NCBI RefSeq assembly: GCF_002420705.1 | Contig: NZ_DIIM01000004.1 | Location: 1-64,000, forward strand | Source: Sphingobacterium sp. UBA5670 | GTDB lineage: Bacteria > Bacteroidota > Bacteroidia > Sphingobacteriales > Sphingobacteriaceae | Direction of reading: 5' to 3' | Length of the DNA: 64,000 nt | Notes under the pieces: model-generated | The model's database searches: none | What the model was told of the DNA's origin: nothing | Seen by the model: only the letters and a program-made list of their open reading frames with translations | Made by a program: the position numbers and the translations under genes | In this document: positions 1 through 8,825 of the stretch, piece by piece | How positions within the stretch are numbered: the first letter of the stretch is position 1 | Layout of the letters: the number at the start of each line of letters is the position of its first letter

Positions 1-195
1 AAAGAAGTTGAGGTTTTAAATAATTCCGTCACTGTATCAAATGATCTTTTTAAATCAGCGCGGGCTGACTATATGGAGGTTTTAATGACGCAACGCGATG
101 TGTTAGATTCAAAACTTGAATTGATAGAAACGAAAAAGCAGCAGCTCAATGCTGTTGTCAATATCTATAAAGATTTGGGAGGAGGCTGGAAATAA
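1..195 (+). CDS. TolC-family outer-membrane efflux protein, 3' end only
   Basis: The window opens inside this gene; 64 codons remain before the TAA at 193-195. The tail is a long amphipathic helix with the pattern seen at the C-terminal end of TolC/OEP proteins: an ARADYMEVLMTQRDVLDSKLEL stretch (residues about 20-40 of the fragment), then a helix ending in the typical IYKDLGGGW finish. TolC-type proteins form the outer-membrane exit duct of RND or ABC efflux pumps, so the pump genes probably lie upstream, outside the window. A rho-independent terminator follows at once, so this is the last gene of its operon. Family assignment rests on the tail only. Confidence 0.8.
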   Translation, partial: KEVEVLNNSVTVSNDLFKSARADYMEVLMTQRDVLDSKLELIETKKQQLNAVVNIYKDLGGGWK

Positions 196-211
196 GTTGT
201 TTGTTTGAATG

Positions 212-237
212 GACCCCGCTAGGCGGGGTTCTTTTTT
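212..237 (+). terminator. Rho-independent terminator
   Basis: Seven-base GC-rich stem (ACCCCGC at 213-219, GCGGGGT at 223-229) with a 3-base loop, followed by a T-rich run. It ends the TolC-type operon. An upstream start for the next gene (209) would lie inside it, which argues against that start. Confidence 0.85.
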
Positions 238-319
238 ACAAGCTTATGTAAACTTCTTACTTGTGAAAATAGAATTAATGCTTATTTTTAATTTTTATTT
301 AATCAAATCTATTTATTTT

Positions 320-1006
320 ATGGAATCACAAGAGTATGTTCTTATCCAAGATGATGCGGAAAGGGGAGTGTTTTATAAAAAAACCTATCTTCACGTTGCG
401 CTTTCCATTTTGGCATTTATCGTTTTGGAGACGTTGCTGATCAAATTAGTTCCATATGATTTTATCGTGTGGATGGTCAGTGGAAAATTTATCTGGTTGT
501 TTCTATTGGGATGTTTTTGGCTGGGTTCAACACTATCCTCGAGATGGACGCTTTCGCAAAGCAGGCAAACCCAATACCTGGGATTGGCTTTCTATATCGT
601 ATTAGAGGCGATCATTTTCTTGCCCATGATTTTTATGGCGGTATTTATGACTGAAGGGATTAGTGTAATCTACCAAGCTAGTATAATGACTTTGGCATTG
701 TTTACCGGTCTTACCGTAGTCGCATTTGTATCTAACAAAGATTTTTCATTTCTTCGGAACATATTGGTGATTGGGGGATTTTTGTCCTTAGGCGCCATTG
801 TTGCAGGTGCGATATTTGGCTTTGAACTTGGGTTGTGGTTTTCCGTAGCGATGATCGCTCTTGCCTCCGGAAGTATACTATATCAAACCCAAAATCTTAA
901 ATACAATTATGGGAACGAACAATATGTTGGAGCTGCCTTGCAGCTATTCTCATCAATTATGCTTTTGTTTTGGTATATCTTACGAATCCTGATGCGCAGA
1001 CGATAG
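320..1006 (+). CDS. Bax inhibitor-1/YccA-like membrane protein
   Basis: A 228-residue inner-membrane protein with about seven hydrophobic helices and a short basic C-terminus (RILMRRR). The layout (soluble N-terminus of about 30 residues, then closely packed helices with short loops) and the pattern in the second and third helices fit the Bax inhibitor-1/YccA/TMBIM family, some members of which are pH-sensitive calcium leak channels; the bacterial role is mostly unknown. I chose the ATG at 320 because the open frame from 209 would begin inside the preceding terminator. It stands alone, between two terminators. Family assignment is by overall pattern rather than a catalytic motif. Confidence 0.65.
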   Translation: MESQEYVLIQDDAERGVFYKKTYLHVALSILAFIVLETLLIKLVPYDFIVWMVSGKFIWLFLLGCFWLGSTLSSRWTLSQSRQTQYLGLAFYIVLEAIIFLPMIFMAVFMTEGISVIYQASIMTLALFTGLTVVAFVSNKDFSFLRNILVIGGFLSLGAIVAGAIFGFELGLWFSVAMIALASGSILYQTQNLKYNYGNEQYVGAALQLFSSIMLLFWYILRILMRRR

Positions 1007-1021
1007 TTTAACAAGGTTTAG

Positions 1022-1066
1022 AAAAAGCGATGGTTGAAGTAGCTATTATTTCAACCATCGCTTTTT
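1022..1066. terminator. Bidirectional terminator
   Basis: A 17-base perfect inverted repeat (arms 1022-1038 and 1050-1066), A-run on the left and T-run on the right. It lies between convergent genes and can serve both. Confidence 0.85.
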
Positions 1067-1076
1067 TATAGAGTTC

Positions 1077-1595
1077 CTACTTCAATGTGTTTTTTAAATT
1101 TTTTAGGCCTTGATCGAAATCTTTATTCATATTCATAAATACGTTCATCAAGTTCCATGGATAAGGCGATTTTCCAGAAATTCCCCAAGTTACCGACGTC
1201 TGGGTTGGAGAGATTTCTTTCAGTATAAAATAGCCCTTGGCAGGTTCTCCCATACCGAAGTCGAGCGATGTTTCGATCGTTTCGCCATCGACTATTTTCG
1301 TAATGGTCTGGGATCCTTTTCCCACTTTTTCACCGTCCCAGCTGTATTTATATCCGACCTGACCATCAATTCCCTGTTCTGTTTTTTTCATTTGAGGATC
1401 CGAAAGTTGCCATACGCCAAAATGGTCTTGGTTTTTGAGCATTTTCACATAGTTGAATACCTCCTGTTTTGGTTTGTCAATCGTGATCTCACTTTGAGCT
1501 GAGAAATCCTTGCTGATGAACAGTGCCACAATTAGGGGGATGGCGATAAGGATCACTAGAATAATTAGGATTTTTTTTATGATTTTCATAATCAT
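1077..1595 (-). CDS. SRPBCC-family protein with N-terminal membrane anchor
   Basis: 172 residues. One N-terminal transmembrane segment (residues about 8-28), then a START/Bet v1-like SRPBCC domain: the first strand carries the usual 'xSEITIDKPKQEVFNYV' start, in which a hydrophobic strand is followed by a helix, and the C-terminal helix ends 'DFDQGLKNLKNTLK'. SRPBCC domains bind hydrophobic ligands in a deep cavity; many Bacteroidota copies are annotated as polyketide cyclase-like, but no enzyme activity can be read here. Single-gene unit between two bidirectional terminators. Start ATG at 1595; a second ATG two codons in is equally possible. Confidence 0.7.
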   Translation of the reverse strand: MIMKIIKKILIILVILIAIPLIVALFISKDFSAQSEITIDKPKQEVFNYVKMLKNQDHFGVWQLSDPQMKKTEQGIDGQVGYKYSWDGEKVGKGSQTITKIVDGETIETSLDFGMGEPAKGYFILKEISPTQTSVTWGISGKSPYPWNLMNVFMNMNKDFDQGLKNLKNTLK

Positions 1596-1675
1596 GTTTT
1601 TATATTGGTTTTCCTTATAAAGATAAAGGAAATTGGTATTAAACAGGGCAGTCGATGGAATTTATTTTGTAAATG

Positions 1676-1710
1676 AAAAAGCTTCCTTTACTAGTAAAAG
1701 AAGCTTTTTC
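1676..1710. terminator. Bidirectional terminator-like hairpin
   Basis: Inverted repeat with AAAAAGCTT and AAGCTTTTT outer arms and an inner CTTTACTAGTAAAG palindrome. It follows the AhpD-like gene on the reverse strand. Confidence 0.7.
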
Positions 1711-1726
1711 AGACTGCATATCAGTA

Positions 1727-2167
1727 CTACTTTAGCAATTCCAAATGAGTGCTGATACCAATTCTATTCCATGCATTTATGGTAATAATTGCCATAATAA
1801 CCTCAGCAATCTGCTTTTCGTTGAAAAGCTGCTTCGCTTTTTGAAAAGTTTGTTCCGTCAATCCTTTTTGGTGTATTAAAGTGATTTCCTCGGTCATCTC
1901 TAGCAAAAGCTGCTCTTCAGGAGTGAATAAGTCTGTCTCTCGCCAGGCATTTAAAAGAAATATCCGTTGCGGAGTTTCACCATATTTCAGCGCGTCTTTT
2001 GTGTGCATATCTAGGCAAAATGCGCAGCCATTGATCTGTGAAGCACGGATTTTTATGAGTTCCTTTTGGATAGGTGTCAAAAAAATATCGTTAAGATATG
2101 TTTCCAATCCCATCATCGCCTTGTAGGCTGTTGCATCTACTTTTGCAATATTCAATCTTGTATTCAT
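1727..2167 (-). CDS. Carboxymuconolactone decarboxylase/AhpD-family protein
   Basis: 146 residues, all helical. The family's redox centre is visible: C48-A-F-C51 with H55 (CAFCLDMH), preceded by an R-A-S-Q-I-N-G segment, as in AhpD-like alkylhydroperoxidase core proteins. Such proteins reduce peroxides or peroxiredoxin partners through the CxxC pair, or in other branches decarboxylate gamma-carboxymuconolactone; the CxxC argues for the former. I start at the ATG at 2167 (MNTRLNIAKV...), the usual N-terminus of this family, rather than 15 codons upstream. It is followed by a terminator. Confidence 0.8.
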   Translation of the reverse strand: MNTRLNIAKVDATAYKAMMGLETYLNDIFLTPIQKELIKIRASQINGCAFCLDMHTKDALKYGETPQRIFLLNAWRETDLFTPEEQLLLEMTEEITLIHQKGLTEQTFQKAKQLFNEKQIAEVIMAIITINAWNRIGISTHLELLK

Positions 2168-2293
2168 CGTATTAAAATTTGATAAGACAAAGTTGCAACA
2201 ATCATCCAACAAAAAAGTTAAACTGGTTTAAGAACAGGAATCGGTATGTTTTGCCAAATCTAATAAGCGATTAGAATAGGTAAAAACATCAAT

Positions 2294-2659
2294 CTAAGCT
2301 GATACAATCAGATAATAGTTATCGAGGTCACGAAGAATAAACTGGTCTTTCAGCGAGTTTTCATTATAATGTATTTCTTTTTCTATTACAGCATTTAACA
2401 ATGTGGCGTTCTCGAAAATTTGCTGCAAATTATCTACCCTAAAAAAAAGTATAAGTCCATTGCCCGCATTTTTTTGATCTTTCATGGTAGGATGTTCGTG
2501 CTCGCCCCATTTGTGTAAACAGAGAATTACCGTGGCTTTGTCCGCGAGAATTTCAAATGTTTCCCCTCCATGCTTGCTAGTACACCCGAAAAGACGTTGA
2601 TAGAAAAGTGAGCTTTTAGGAACGTCCTCTACCGCAATTATTGGTTCTGTTCTTACCAT
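2294..2659 (-). CDS. VOC-family (glyoxalase/bleomycin-resistance-like) protein
   Basis: 121 residues with the beta-alpha-beta-beta-beta pattern of a vicinal oxygen chelate domain: first strand 'EPIIAVEDVPKSSLFYQRLFG' style with the helix starting after VPKS, and a closing strand 'FILRDLDNYYLIV' in which D-x-D-N-Y-Y replaces the more common D-P-D-G-N. No clear full set of metal ligands can be assigned, so substrate is unknown. It lies just downstream of glutaminase on the same strand with a 20-base gap, so the two are probably cotranscribed. Confidence 0.7.
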   Translation of the reverse strand: MVRTEPIIAVEDVPKSSLFYQRLFGCTSKHGGETFEILADKATVILCLHKWGEHEHPTMKDQKNAGNGLILFFRVDNLQQIFENATLLNAVIEKEIHYNENSLKDQFILRDLDNYYLIVSA

Positions 2660-2679
2660 ATGATCTTTGGTTTCTAATT

Positions 2680-3711
2680 TTAATAAAAGAGACTTAGCGA
2701 CTTCTCATTGACCAGGTCTAATATCATGCGATAAGCGGCCACAGAATTACCGTGTTGATCCAAGGCTGGGCTATAGGCCCCTATACCCATTTTATTCGGT
2801 ACACTTACCGCGATTCCGCCGCCAACGCCTGATTTACTAGGAAGCCCCACAGTTCTTGCATACTCACCACTAAATTCGTACATCCCTGCAATGAGCATTT
2901 GTGATTGAACTAGCTGGGATAGACTTGGATTATTGTATTGCTTATTTCCATCATAGCGTATGCAATGATTTGCAAAAAAGAAGCCTATTTTAGCGAGATC
3001 TTCAGCTGTTATTTCAATTGAGCATTGCTTAAAATAATTATTAAGCTTATCCTCGCCGTCGCCATCAATGAGTCCGTTGTTACGCATCAGATAGAACATC
3101 CCTCTGTTTCGATGCCCAGTCTCGCGTTCTGAATTGAATACGGATTTACTGTAATTGATATTTTCATTATTCGTTATAAAACGAATCATATTAAGTATTT
3201 TGATAAACGGTTCCTCGCCTGTTCCTTTAATGAGTGAAGTCGTTAGTATCGCTCCGGCATTCATCATTGGATTGAGTGGCTTACCTATCGTTTCCAGATT
3301 CGCAAAATGATTGAATGGCTTGTCTGTACCAAAGTATCCCATTTTATCAAAAACATTTTGTTCGCCGTTTTCCAATACAGCAACCATCAATGCGACAATT
3401 TTTGAAATACTCTGGATTGTAAACCTTTGCTGTATATCGCCTACACTCACTATCGTTCCGTCGCTATTTACAACTGAAAGTGCAATGGATGCAGCATTCG
3501 CTTTACTTAATTCTGGGATGTAGTCCGCTACTTTACCTTCTTTAAAAGCTAACTTGTTTTTTGCTAATATTTTATTTAATAACGTTTTATCTACGGTAGT
3601 TGCGTTAGTACGCATCTGCTTTTGAATGTTTCCTTGAGCAAAGGATTGCTGGAATCCTCCACAATATATAAGGCCCATAATACAGGCTGCTAACCTCGCA
3701 TATTTTCTCAT
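2680..3711 (-). CDS. glsA: Glutaminase A, exported form
   Basis: 343 residues. Serine-dependent beta-lactamase-fold glutaminase that hydrolyses L-glutamine to glutamate and ammonia. The catalytic S101-x-x-K104 lies in the family signature FTIQSISK (97-104), followed by NPMMNAGAI (147-155) and the C-terminal SGVGGGI glycine-rich loop. The N-terminus (MRKYARLAACIMGLIYCGGF...SFAQG) is a cleavable signal peptide, so the enzyme acts in the periplasm or outside, unlike cytoplasmic E. coli GlsA homologues; exported copies are common in Bacteroidota. A TATCTTTG element lies 22 bases upstream. Downstream VOC gene is close enough to be in the same transcript. Confidence 0.92.
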   Translation of the reverse strand: MRKYARLAACIMGLIYCGGFQQSFAQGNIQKQMRTNATTVDKTLLNKILAKNKLAFKEGKVADYIPELSKANAASIALSVVNSDGTIVSVGDIQQRFTIQSISKIVALMVAVLENGEQNVFDKMGYFGTDKPFNHFANLETIGKPLNPMMNAGAILTTSLIKGTGEEPFIKILNMIRFITNNENINYSKSVFNSERETGHRNRGMFYLMRNNGLIDGDGEDKLNNYFKQCSIEITAEDLAKIGFFFANHCIRYDGNKQYNNPSLSQLVQSQMLIAGMYEFSGEYARTVGLPSKSGVGGGIAVSVPNKMGIGAYSPALDQHGNSVAAYRMILDLVNEKSLSLFY

Positions 3712-3732
3712 TTTTCACTTATTTGTTTGTTC

Positions 3733-3765
3733 CAAAGATAGGGAACAGCCTATTAAAAACTTAAA
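3733..3765 (-). promoter_or_regulatory. Candidate Bacteroidota promoter of glsA
   Basis: On the reverse strand the sequence TATCTTTG (3740 down to 3733) matches the Bacteroidota -7 consensus TAnnTTTG exactly. A TTTA sits about 21 bases upstream as a weak -33 element. The predicted start of transcription leaves a short leader before the ATG at 3711. Confidence 0.45.
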
Positions 3766-3767
3766 TA

Positions 3768-3798
3768 AGGTGCTAAATAGATGAATTTTTCAGCACCT
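3768..3798 (-). terminator. Terminator-like hairpin after the hydrolase gene
   Basis: Inverted repeat AGGTGCT (3768-3774) / AGCACCT (3792-3798). It lies 13 bases beyond the stop of the reverse-strand gene at 3811 and upstream of the glsA promoter; the following T-run is weak. Confidence 0.5.
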
Positions 3799-3810
3799 AA
3801 TGATTAGTAA

Positions 3811-5202
3811 TTAAACAGCTGCTGGCGCTGGGTCAACATTCCATCCAGAGAGAATACCACCATAGAAAAAGAAAGTAACATAGAAGTTCTTTTTACTAAG
3901 CTTGTCAGTCACAAGGTATTTTCTTGTCACATCGTAACTGTCTATTTTTTTATACTTTGACAATTCTATCGGGCTTGCCGCGGGATTCTCCGCCTGTACC
4001 AAAGATTGTATCTTTTGGGTTATTAATTTCATAATACCTTCCTTTTTAAAAGGATCATTTTCAATTTTTGTATGTGCTGTACGCGTTAACATTCCCTTAT
4101 TTTGAGCTTTTCTCGCTTTTGCGGCAGCTGTGTAGGTTCTGAATTTTTCCCTGATCTGAGGATCTTTTAAACTATGGATGGTAAAAATCGAAATTCCCTG
4201 TGCACCATTATTTAACGCCTCGTCCATATCGGTAAATATTTCCTCATTATTTTTAGCCATCAATCCACAATATAAAGTGGTATTTGCACCTTTATCCCGC
4301 ACGTTTTCTAAGGTACAATCGCTAATAAAACTGGGGTCTTCTGTATAGAAATTGCTGTACACCATCGGAAACACAACATCCAAATTCCATTTCCCCCAAT
4401 CTTGGCGGACCATACGTGAAGCCATTTTAGGCGTCGGGAATGGGGATGCAGCCATCGTCTTTCCATGAGAATGAACAATCTCCGCAATCATATTGGCGAT
4501 ATCGGTTATTTGATCACATCGAAATTGTCGCCATTTAAGATCTTTCGAAGGATCTTTCTGTGTCCTTGGGTCGTAGCCGTATTGTTTTTTGAATTTCTCT
4601 ATGGCTATTGGGTGGTAACCGTAATCCCAGGCCGGATATTCGCGGTCCTGTACAATGTTGTATTTAGGCCAAAGGGTTGTAGGGAGCACAACATCCACAT
4701 AACGATTATAGTCAATAGAAATTCCCTCAAGTCCCTCAATTTCACAATACGATTCGATTTTTTTGCTGATATACTCTTTTACAGCAGGAACTACAGGTGA
4801 CAGGAATTTATAATAACCAACATATGCGGTGGTATCTGCAAGACTCTTTCCATTTCGATTGACACTGAACCAATCCGGATGTTCTTGGAGTATCTTATCC
4901 CGGTCGTGTTCTAGGTTCATCGTCCAAAGCCACGCAATAACCTGAATGCCATATTTTTTTGCGATCGGAATGGCCACACGATACTCATCTGGGCTAGCAG
5001 CGTTTAGCATGACGCCATCGATTCCGAGATAGTTCATCTCTCGACAAATAGAATCAAAGTTTGTTTTGGCGTTGTAGTCCAGCCAAGTCCAAAACATCGC
5101 GGGCTTTTCTTTTTCACTGGCAGCGGTTGTCGATACGGAGAACCCCTGGATCATAAGGAGGACTATGCTAATAAAACAAATCTTGATTAATTTTTCTTTC
5201 AT
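3811..5202 (-). CDS. Secreted family-10-like glycoside hydrolase (DUF187/GHL10-like)
   Basis: 463 residues from the ATG at 5202, chosen because it starts a good signal peptide (MKEKLIKICFISIVLLMIQG...). The body is a TIM-barrel of the putative glycosyl-hydrolase-like GHL10/DUF187 type: a 'MFWTWLDYNAKTNFDSICREM' opening, the strand 'GVMLNAASP', 'VIAWLWTMN', 'GISIDYNRYVD' (where acidic residues end a barrel strand), 'MAASPFPTP' and 'VVFPMVYSNFY'. Enzymes of this broad group act on glycans, but the substrate here cannot be told. After about residue 365 an extra segment of about 95 residues ends in FFFYGGILSGWN and is not part of the barrel; I do not recognise it. Monocistronic by position. Confidence 0.65.
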   Translation of the reverse strand: MKEKLIKICFISIVLLMIQGFSVSTTAASEKEKPAMFWTWLDYNAKTNFDSICREMNYLGIDGVMLNAASPDEYRVAIPIAKKYGIQVIAWLWTMNLEHDRDKILQEHPDWFSVNRNGKSLADTTAYVGYYKFLSPVVPAVKEYISKKIESYCEIEGLEGISIDYNRYVDVVLPTTLWPKYNIVQDREYPAWDYGYHPIAIEKFKKQYGYDPRTQKDPSKDLKWRQFRCDQITDIANMIAEIVHSHGKTMAASPFPTPKMASRMVRQDWGKWNLDVVFPMVYSNFYTEDPSFISDCTLENVRDKGANTTLYCGLMAKNNEEIFTDMDEALNNGAQGISIFTIHSLKDPQIREKFRTYTAAAKARKAQNKGMLTRTAHTKIENDPFKKEGIMKLITQKIQSLVQAENPAASPIELSKYKKIDSYDVTRKYLVTDKLSKKNFYVTFFFYGGILSGWNVDPAPAAV

Positions 5203-5520
5203 AATATTTATTGATTCTAAATTCTGCTTATCATAATTCACGGTCGAAGCATCCAATGAGTCTTATAACTCCCTAAAAGTTCAATCTGCGGATTTGACTA
5301 TTCGATTGGTTTTGCGTTCGTCCGTGAAAATACATAAAAACATGGAATTATACTACCGCATATGGAAATTGGATTGATTTTCTTACAGTTATTAAATTAT
5401 ATTAAAATAACAAAACATTTTTTAATGCTACCTGTTGTTACTACATGACTCCCTCAAAAGAGCGACATTATTGACAGTGAAAAGTGGGCTAGGCTACTGG
5501 CTAAAACAAATTGTTTTGAT
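5203..5520. other. Intergenic region between divergent genes
   Basis: 318 bases, very AT-rich, separating the hydrolase (reverse) from the porin operon (forward). It must hold both promoters, but no clear TAnnTTTG element with good spacing is evident. No convincing small gene or repeat seen. Confidence 0.5.
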
Positions 5521-6690
5521 ATGAAGAAATACCATATTCCAATTTTTATAGCGTGTTTACTATTGTGTAACCTTGTTAAAGGGCAGGAAATCGGAGCTAT
5601 ACAGCAGAGCAAAACCGATTCTATCCTGCAACAAACCAAAGATGAAACTACCTATCCCAAACTTCAGGTGAAAGGATTATTTCAGGCGAGGTATCTTGTC
5701 AGTGGAACAAAGAATGTCGATGTCAATGGGCTGCATCATAGTGATGGCTCAGGTACAGACAACAACTTTATGGTAAAGTACATGCGTGTGCAGATGCGTG
5801 CGCAAATTAGCAAACGTACAGAGGTAGCCGTCTTGGCAAACCTGGCTGATTTCAAAAGTGATCCAAAAACAAAAGTTCTTGAAAATGCCTATCTGAAGTA
5901 TACGTTCAGTCCCAAATTGGCAATTACAGTGGGGCAATTTCGTCCTTGGTTTGGAATCGAAGAAACCTATCCAATTGACATTATCAAATCATTGGACTGG
6001 TCGAATCAATACCTTGAATTTGGGAAATTAGGATGGGCAAGCTTTCAGATCGGAGTAGCTGCGACAGGTGAGACTAAGCTTGGTGAGGTGCCTTTTAGCT
6101 ATTCGCTATCGGTTGTTAATGGAAATGGAAAGAATCAGGTCGTCGATAACGATAATGGAAAACAATATGCTACGCGTCTTGTATTCGGCCTTTCAAAGAA
6201 ATACGGTGTCAATTTGGGGCTCAATGGTGGGATTGGTGAAGTCATGAAGAAACAGGTACATGCGTTGGGTGTTGATTTAACAGGTAATGTGAGCTTTGGT
6301 AGACGATGGAACCTCGATATGCAACTGGAAGCAAAGCAGGCCATAAATCATAACATTTATTATTCTTTGGAAGAGAGTGCACGTACCTCTAAATTGAGCG
6401 ATTACCTTGTCCGAGGCATTTATTTTCTGCCAAACTTACGGTATGAAGTGAACTATTTTAATCTAAGCGCTTTTGAACTATCTTGTCGATACGAATATAT
6501 CGACCCGAATTATAAGCTTAATGCGAATGCACGACAAACATATACCCCTATGTTTGGGCTGGAATTTTTAAAGAATTATGGTGCGCGGATACAGCTTGGC
6601 CTACAGTTAGACCGTTATAAAAAACAAACAGAGAATACCAGTGAATTTAATAAGAACTTATTTATCGTTCAAGTACAAAGTCGATTCTAA
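5521..6690 (+). CDS. Outer-membrane porin (Porin_O_P, phosphate/dicarboxylate-selective type)
   Basis: 389 residues with a signal peptide (cleavage near LVKGQE), then a linker and an antiparallel beta-barrel of alternating hydrophobic residues that ends in phenylalanine (VQVQSRF), the usual outer-membrane insertion signal. The segments 'LQVKGLFQARYLVSG', 'MVKYMRVQMRAQI' and 'ITVGQFRPWFGIEE' match the OprP/OprO-like Porin_O_P family. The ATG is 21 bases ahead of a dicarboxylate transporter gene and four respiratory/transport genes follow with short gaps, so the porin likely supplies an anionic substrate (C4-dicarboxylate by context) across the outer membrane rather than phosphate. Confidence 0.8.
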   Translation: MKKYHIPIFIACLLLCNLVKGQEIGAIQQSKTDSILQQTKDETTYPKLQVKGLFQARYLVSGTKNVDVNGLHHSDGSGTDNNFMVKYMRVQMRAQISKRTEVAVLANLADFKSDPKTKVLENAYLKYTFSPKLAITVGQFRPWFGIEETYPIDIIKSLDWSNQYLEFGKLGWASFQIGVAATGETKLGEVPFSYSLSVVNGNGKNQVVDNDNGKQYATRLVFGLSKKYGVNLGLNGGIGEVMKKQVHALGVDLTGNVSFGRRWNLDMQLEAKQAINHNIYYSLEESARTSKLSDYLVRGIYFLPNLRYEVNYFNLSAFELSCRYEYIDPNYKLNANARQTYTPMFGLEFLKNYGARIQLGLQLDRYKKQTENTSEFNKNLFIVQVQSRF

Positions 6691-6710
6691 TCCATTAAAC
6701 CACGTTTATT

Positions 6711-8141
6711 ATGAAAGAAATCAATATTAAAAATGTAGCTATCACTTTTGTTGTAGCACTCATTTTATGGTTTATTCCAGTGCCTAAAGGTGTCAGTCCC
6801 GAGGCTTGGCATTTATTTGCAATTTTTGCGGCGACTATCCTAGGGATTATTTTAAAAGCGGCTCCAATGGGCACGATGTGTATGATGGCGATTGCATTTA
6901 CTGCGCTGACACAAGTTTTGGCGCCAGGAGATGCAGGTAAATCTATTACCAAAGCTTTGACCGGTTTTGGAGACAAAGTGATCTGGTTGATTGGTATTTC
7001 GTTTTTTATTGCGCGCGGTTTCATTAAAACTGGTTTGGGAAATAGAATCGCTTTTCTTTTTATTCGTGTTTTTGGAAAGAGTTCCTTGGGACTAGCTTAC
7101 GGATTGGGGCTTGCTGACGTTTGTTTAGCTCCAGCAATCCCTAGTAACACGGCTCGGGGGGGTGGAATTATTTATCCTATCATGAAATCTATGGCTATCA
7201 GTTTTGATTCCGTTCCCGATAAGCCAGAAACACATCGAAAGCTAGGATCTTATCTAACTTTAAATAGCTATTACATGAATCTAATTGCTTCTTCGATGTT
7301 TCTGACCGGAACGGCCAGCAATCCAATGTGTCAAAAGTTTGCTGCGAATCTAGGGATTGATATTACCTGGATGTCTTGGGCAATTGCTGGATTTGTACCG
7401 GGTCTTGTTGCGTTTTTTGTGGTTCCACTTGTACTTTATAAATTATATCCACCTGAATTAAAAAAAACAGGGGACGCACCAAAGATGGCTGCCCAGAAAT
7501 TAAAAGAGATGGGGCCAATTTCCAGAAATGAGTGGTTAATGTTGCTGGCATTCTTTATTTTGTTGGCACTATGGATTTTTGGCGGATCTTTTTCCATTGA
7601 TGCTACCACTACAGCTTTTATAGGCTTGACTTTGCTTTTGCTGACTTCTGTATTGACCTGGGAAGATGTTAAAGCTGAAAAAGGTGCTTGGGACACCATT
7701 GTGTGGTTTGCTGTTTTGGTTATGATGGCTAGCTCTTTAAACGAACTGGGGTTCATTGGTTGGTTTAGCGATCTGATCAAAGTACAGATCGGTGATTTAA
7801 GTTGGCAAATTGCCTTTCCTGTAATTATTCTTGTTTATTTCTTTAGCCACTATATTTTCGCCAGCGCTACTGCACATGTGGCGGCGATGTATGCGGCTTT
7901 ATTGGGGGTAGGTGTTTCTTTAGGCATCCCGCCAATGCTGCTTGCGATGATGCTCGGATTTCTAGGTTCTATTTATGGCGTTTTAACCCATTACGGACAC
8001 GGTCCAGCGCCCGTATTTTTCGGAAGTGGCTATGTGGATTTAAAGTCCTGGTGGCTACGTGGACTGGAAATAGGCATCGTATTGTTGGTGATTTATATGG
8101 GTGTGGGCGGACTGTGGATGAAAGTTATTGGTTATTATTAA
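6711..8141 (+). CDS. DASS-family dicarboxylate/sulfate:Na+ or antiport transporter (CitT/TtdT-like)
   Basis: 476 residues and about a dozen membrane segments. The two DASS re-entrant hairpin signatures are visible: PSNTARGG (SNT motif, near residue 146) and TGTASNPM (near residue 204); the C-terminal half repeats the arrangement with ASATAHVAAMYAA and THYGHGPAPV. This form resembles the antiporters of the CitT/TtdT/2-oxoglutarate-malate translocator branch more than the sodium-coupled SdcS branch, so it may exchange dicarboxylates such as fumarate, malate or tartrate for succinate. Located between the porin and the complex II genes (15-base gap to the cytochrome b gene), it fits supply or exchange of the enzyme's substrate. 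Confidence 0.85.
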   Translation: MKEINIKNVAITFVVALILWFIPVPKGVSPEAWHLFAIFAATILGIILKAAPMGTMCMMAIAFTALTQVLAPGDAGKSITKALTGFGDKVIWLIGISFFIARGFIKTGLGNRIAFLFIRVFGKSSLGLAYGLGLADVCLAPAIPSNTARGGGIIYPIMKSMAISFDSVPDKPETHRKLGSYLTLNSYYMNLIASSMFLTGTASNPMCQKFAANLGIDITWMSWAIAGFVPGLVAFFVVPLVLYKLYPPELKKTGDAPKMAAQKLKEMGPISRNEWLMLLAFFILLALWIFGGSFSIDATTTAFIGLTLLLLTSVLTWEDVKAEKGAWDTIVWFAVLVMMASSLNELGFIGWFSDLIKVQIGDLSWQIAFPVIILVYFFSHYIFASATAHVAAMYAALLGVGVSLGIPPMLLAMMLGFLGSIYGVLTHYGHGPAPVFFGSGYVDLKSWWLRGLEIGIVLLVIYMGVGGLWMKVIGYY

Positions 8142-8156
8142 AATCAGGACCTTATT

Positions 8157-8813
8157 ATGTTATCTACTTTGTCAAAAAAGATGCTTATGTGTCTAACGGG
8201 ATTGTTCCTAGCGTTCTTCCTGCTGATTCACTTTTTAGGAAACTTACAGTTATTCTTGCCGCAGGAGCAAGCACATTTACAGTTTAATGCATACTCACAT
8301 TTTTTAGCTGGTAACATCTTGATTAAGATCATCTCGTATGTACTTTATGCCAGCATTATTCTCCATGCATTAGATGGCCTTATTATTACCTTAAAAAATA
8401 AAAGGGCAGGTGCTGTTTATGAATCGGACCACCGGGGAAGAGCGAGCAAATGGTACTCGCGAAACATGGGAATTTTGGGAACCTTGATTCTTATTTTTTT
8501 GGTTATCCATTTTCAGAATTTCTGGTATGTATACAAATTTGGTACTCCGCCGCTCGACGAACGGGGTAACAAAGACTTATATGTATTGGTGATCGCTGTT
8601 TTTCAGCAATGGTGGTATGTGATTATCTACGTATTGTCTATGGTAGCTTTATGCTATCATCTCGTTCACGGTATACATAGTTCAATTCGAACATTGGGAT
8701 TCTATCATCCAAAATTTGTGAAATGGTTTAAGATCATCGGAATTGGTTACTCAGTCATTATAAGTTTTGGATTTGCAATGATGCCTATTTATATATTCTT
8801 TACAATAAAATAA
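8157..8813 (+). CDS. sdhC: Succinate dehydrogenase/fumarate reductase cytochrome b subunit (b558 family)
   Basis: 218 residues with five transmembrane helices, the single-chain di-haem anchor found in Bacteroidota, Bacillus and epsilon-proteobacterial complex II. Candidate haem-ligand histidines sit in separate helices: LIHFLGNLQ, SIILHALDG, VIHFQNFW and CYHLVHGIH. The protein transfers electrons between menaquinone and the flavoprotein/iron-sulfur subunits. It is the first of three closely spaced genes (12- and 11-base gaps), the usual C-A-B order. Whether the complex works as succinate dehydrogenase or fumarate reductase cannot be told from sequence. Confidence 0.9.
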   Translation: MLSTLSKKMLMCLTGLFLAFFLLIHFLGNLQLFLPQEQAHLQFNAYSHFLAGNILIKIISYVLYASIILHALDGLIITLKNKRAGAVYESDHRGRASKWYSRNMGILGTLILIFLVIHFQNFWYVYKFGTPPLDERGNKDLYVLVIAVFQQWWYVIIYVLSMVALCYHLVHGIHSSIRTLGFYHPKFVKWFKIIGIGYSVIISFGFAMMPIYIFFTIK

Positions 8814-8825
8814 GGGAGGGAAATC

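Noticed and set aside
209..319. Upstream part of the frame before the Bax-inhibitor-like gene
   Set aside because: It begins inside a strong terminator, and its first 37 residues look like read-through; the ATG at 320 gives a normal protein.
5454..5639. 61-codon reverse frame over the porin start
   Set aside because: It is antisense to the porin signal peptide and has no own signals.
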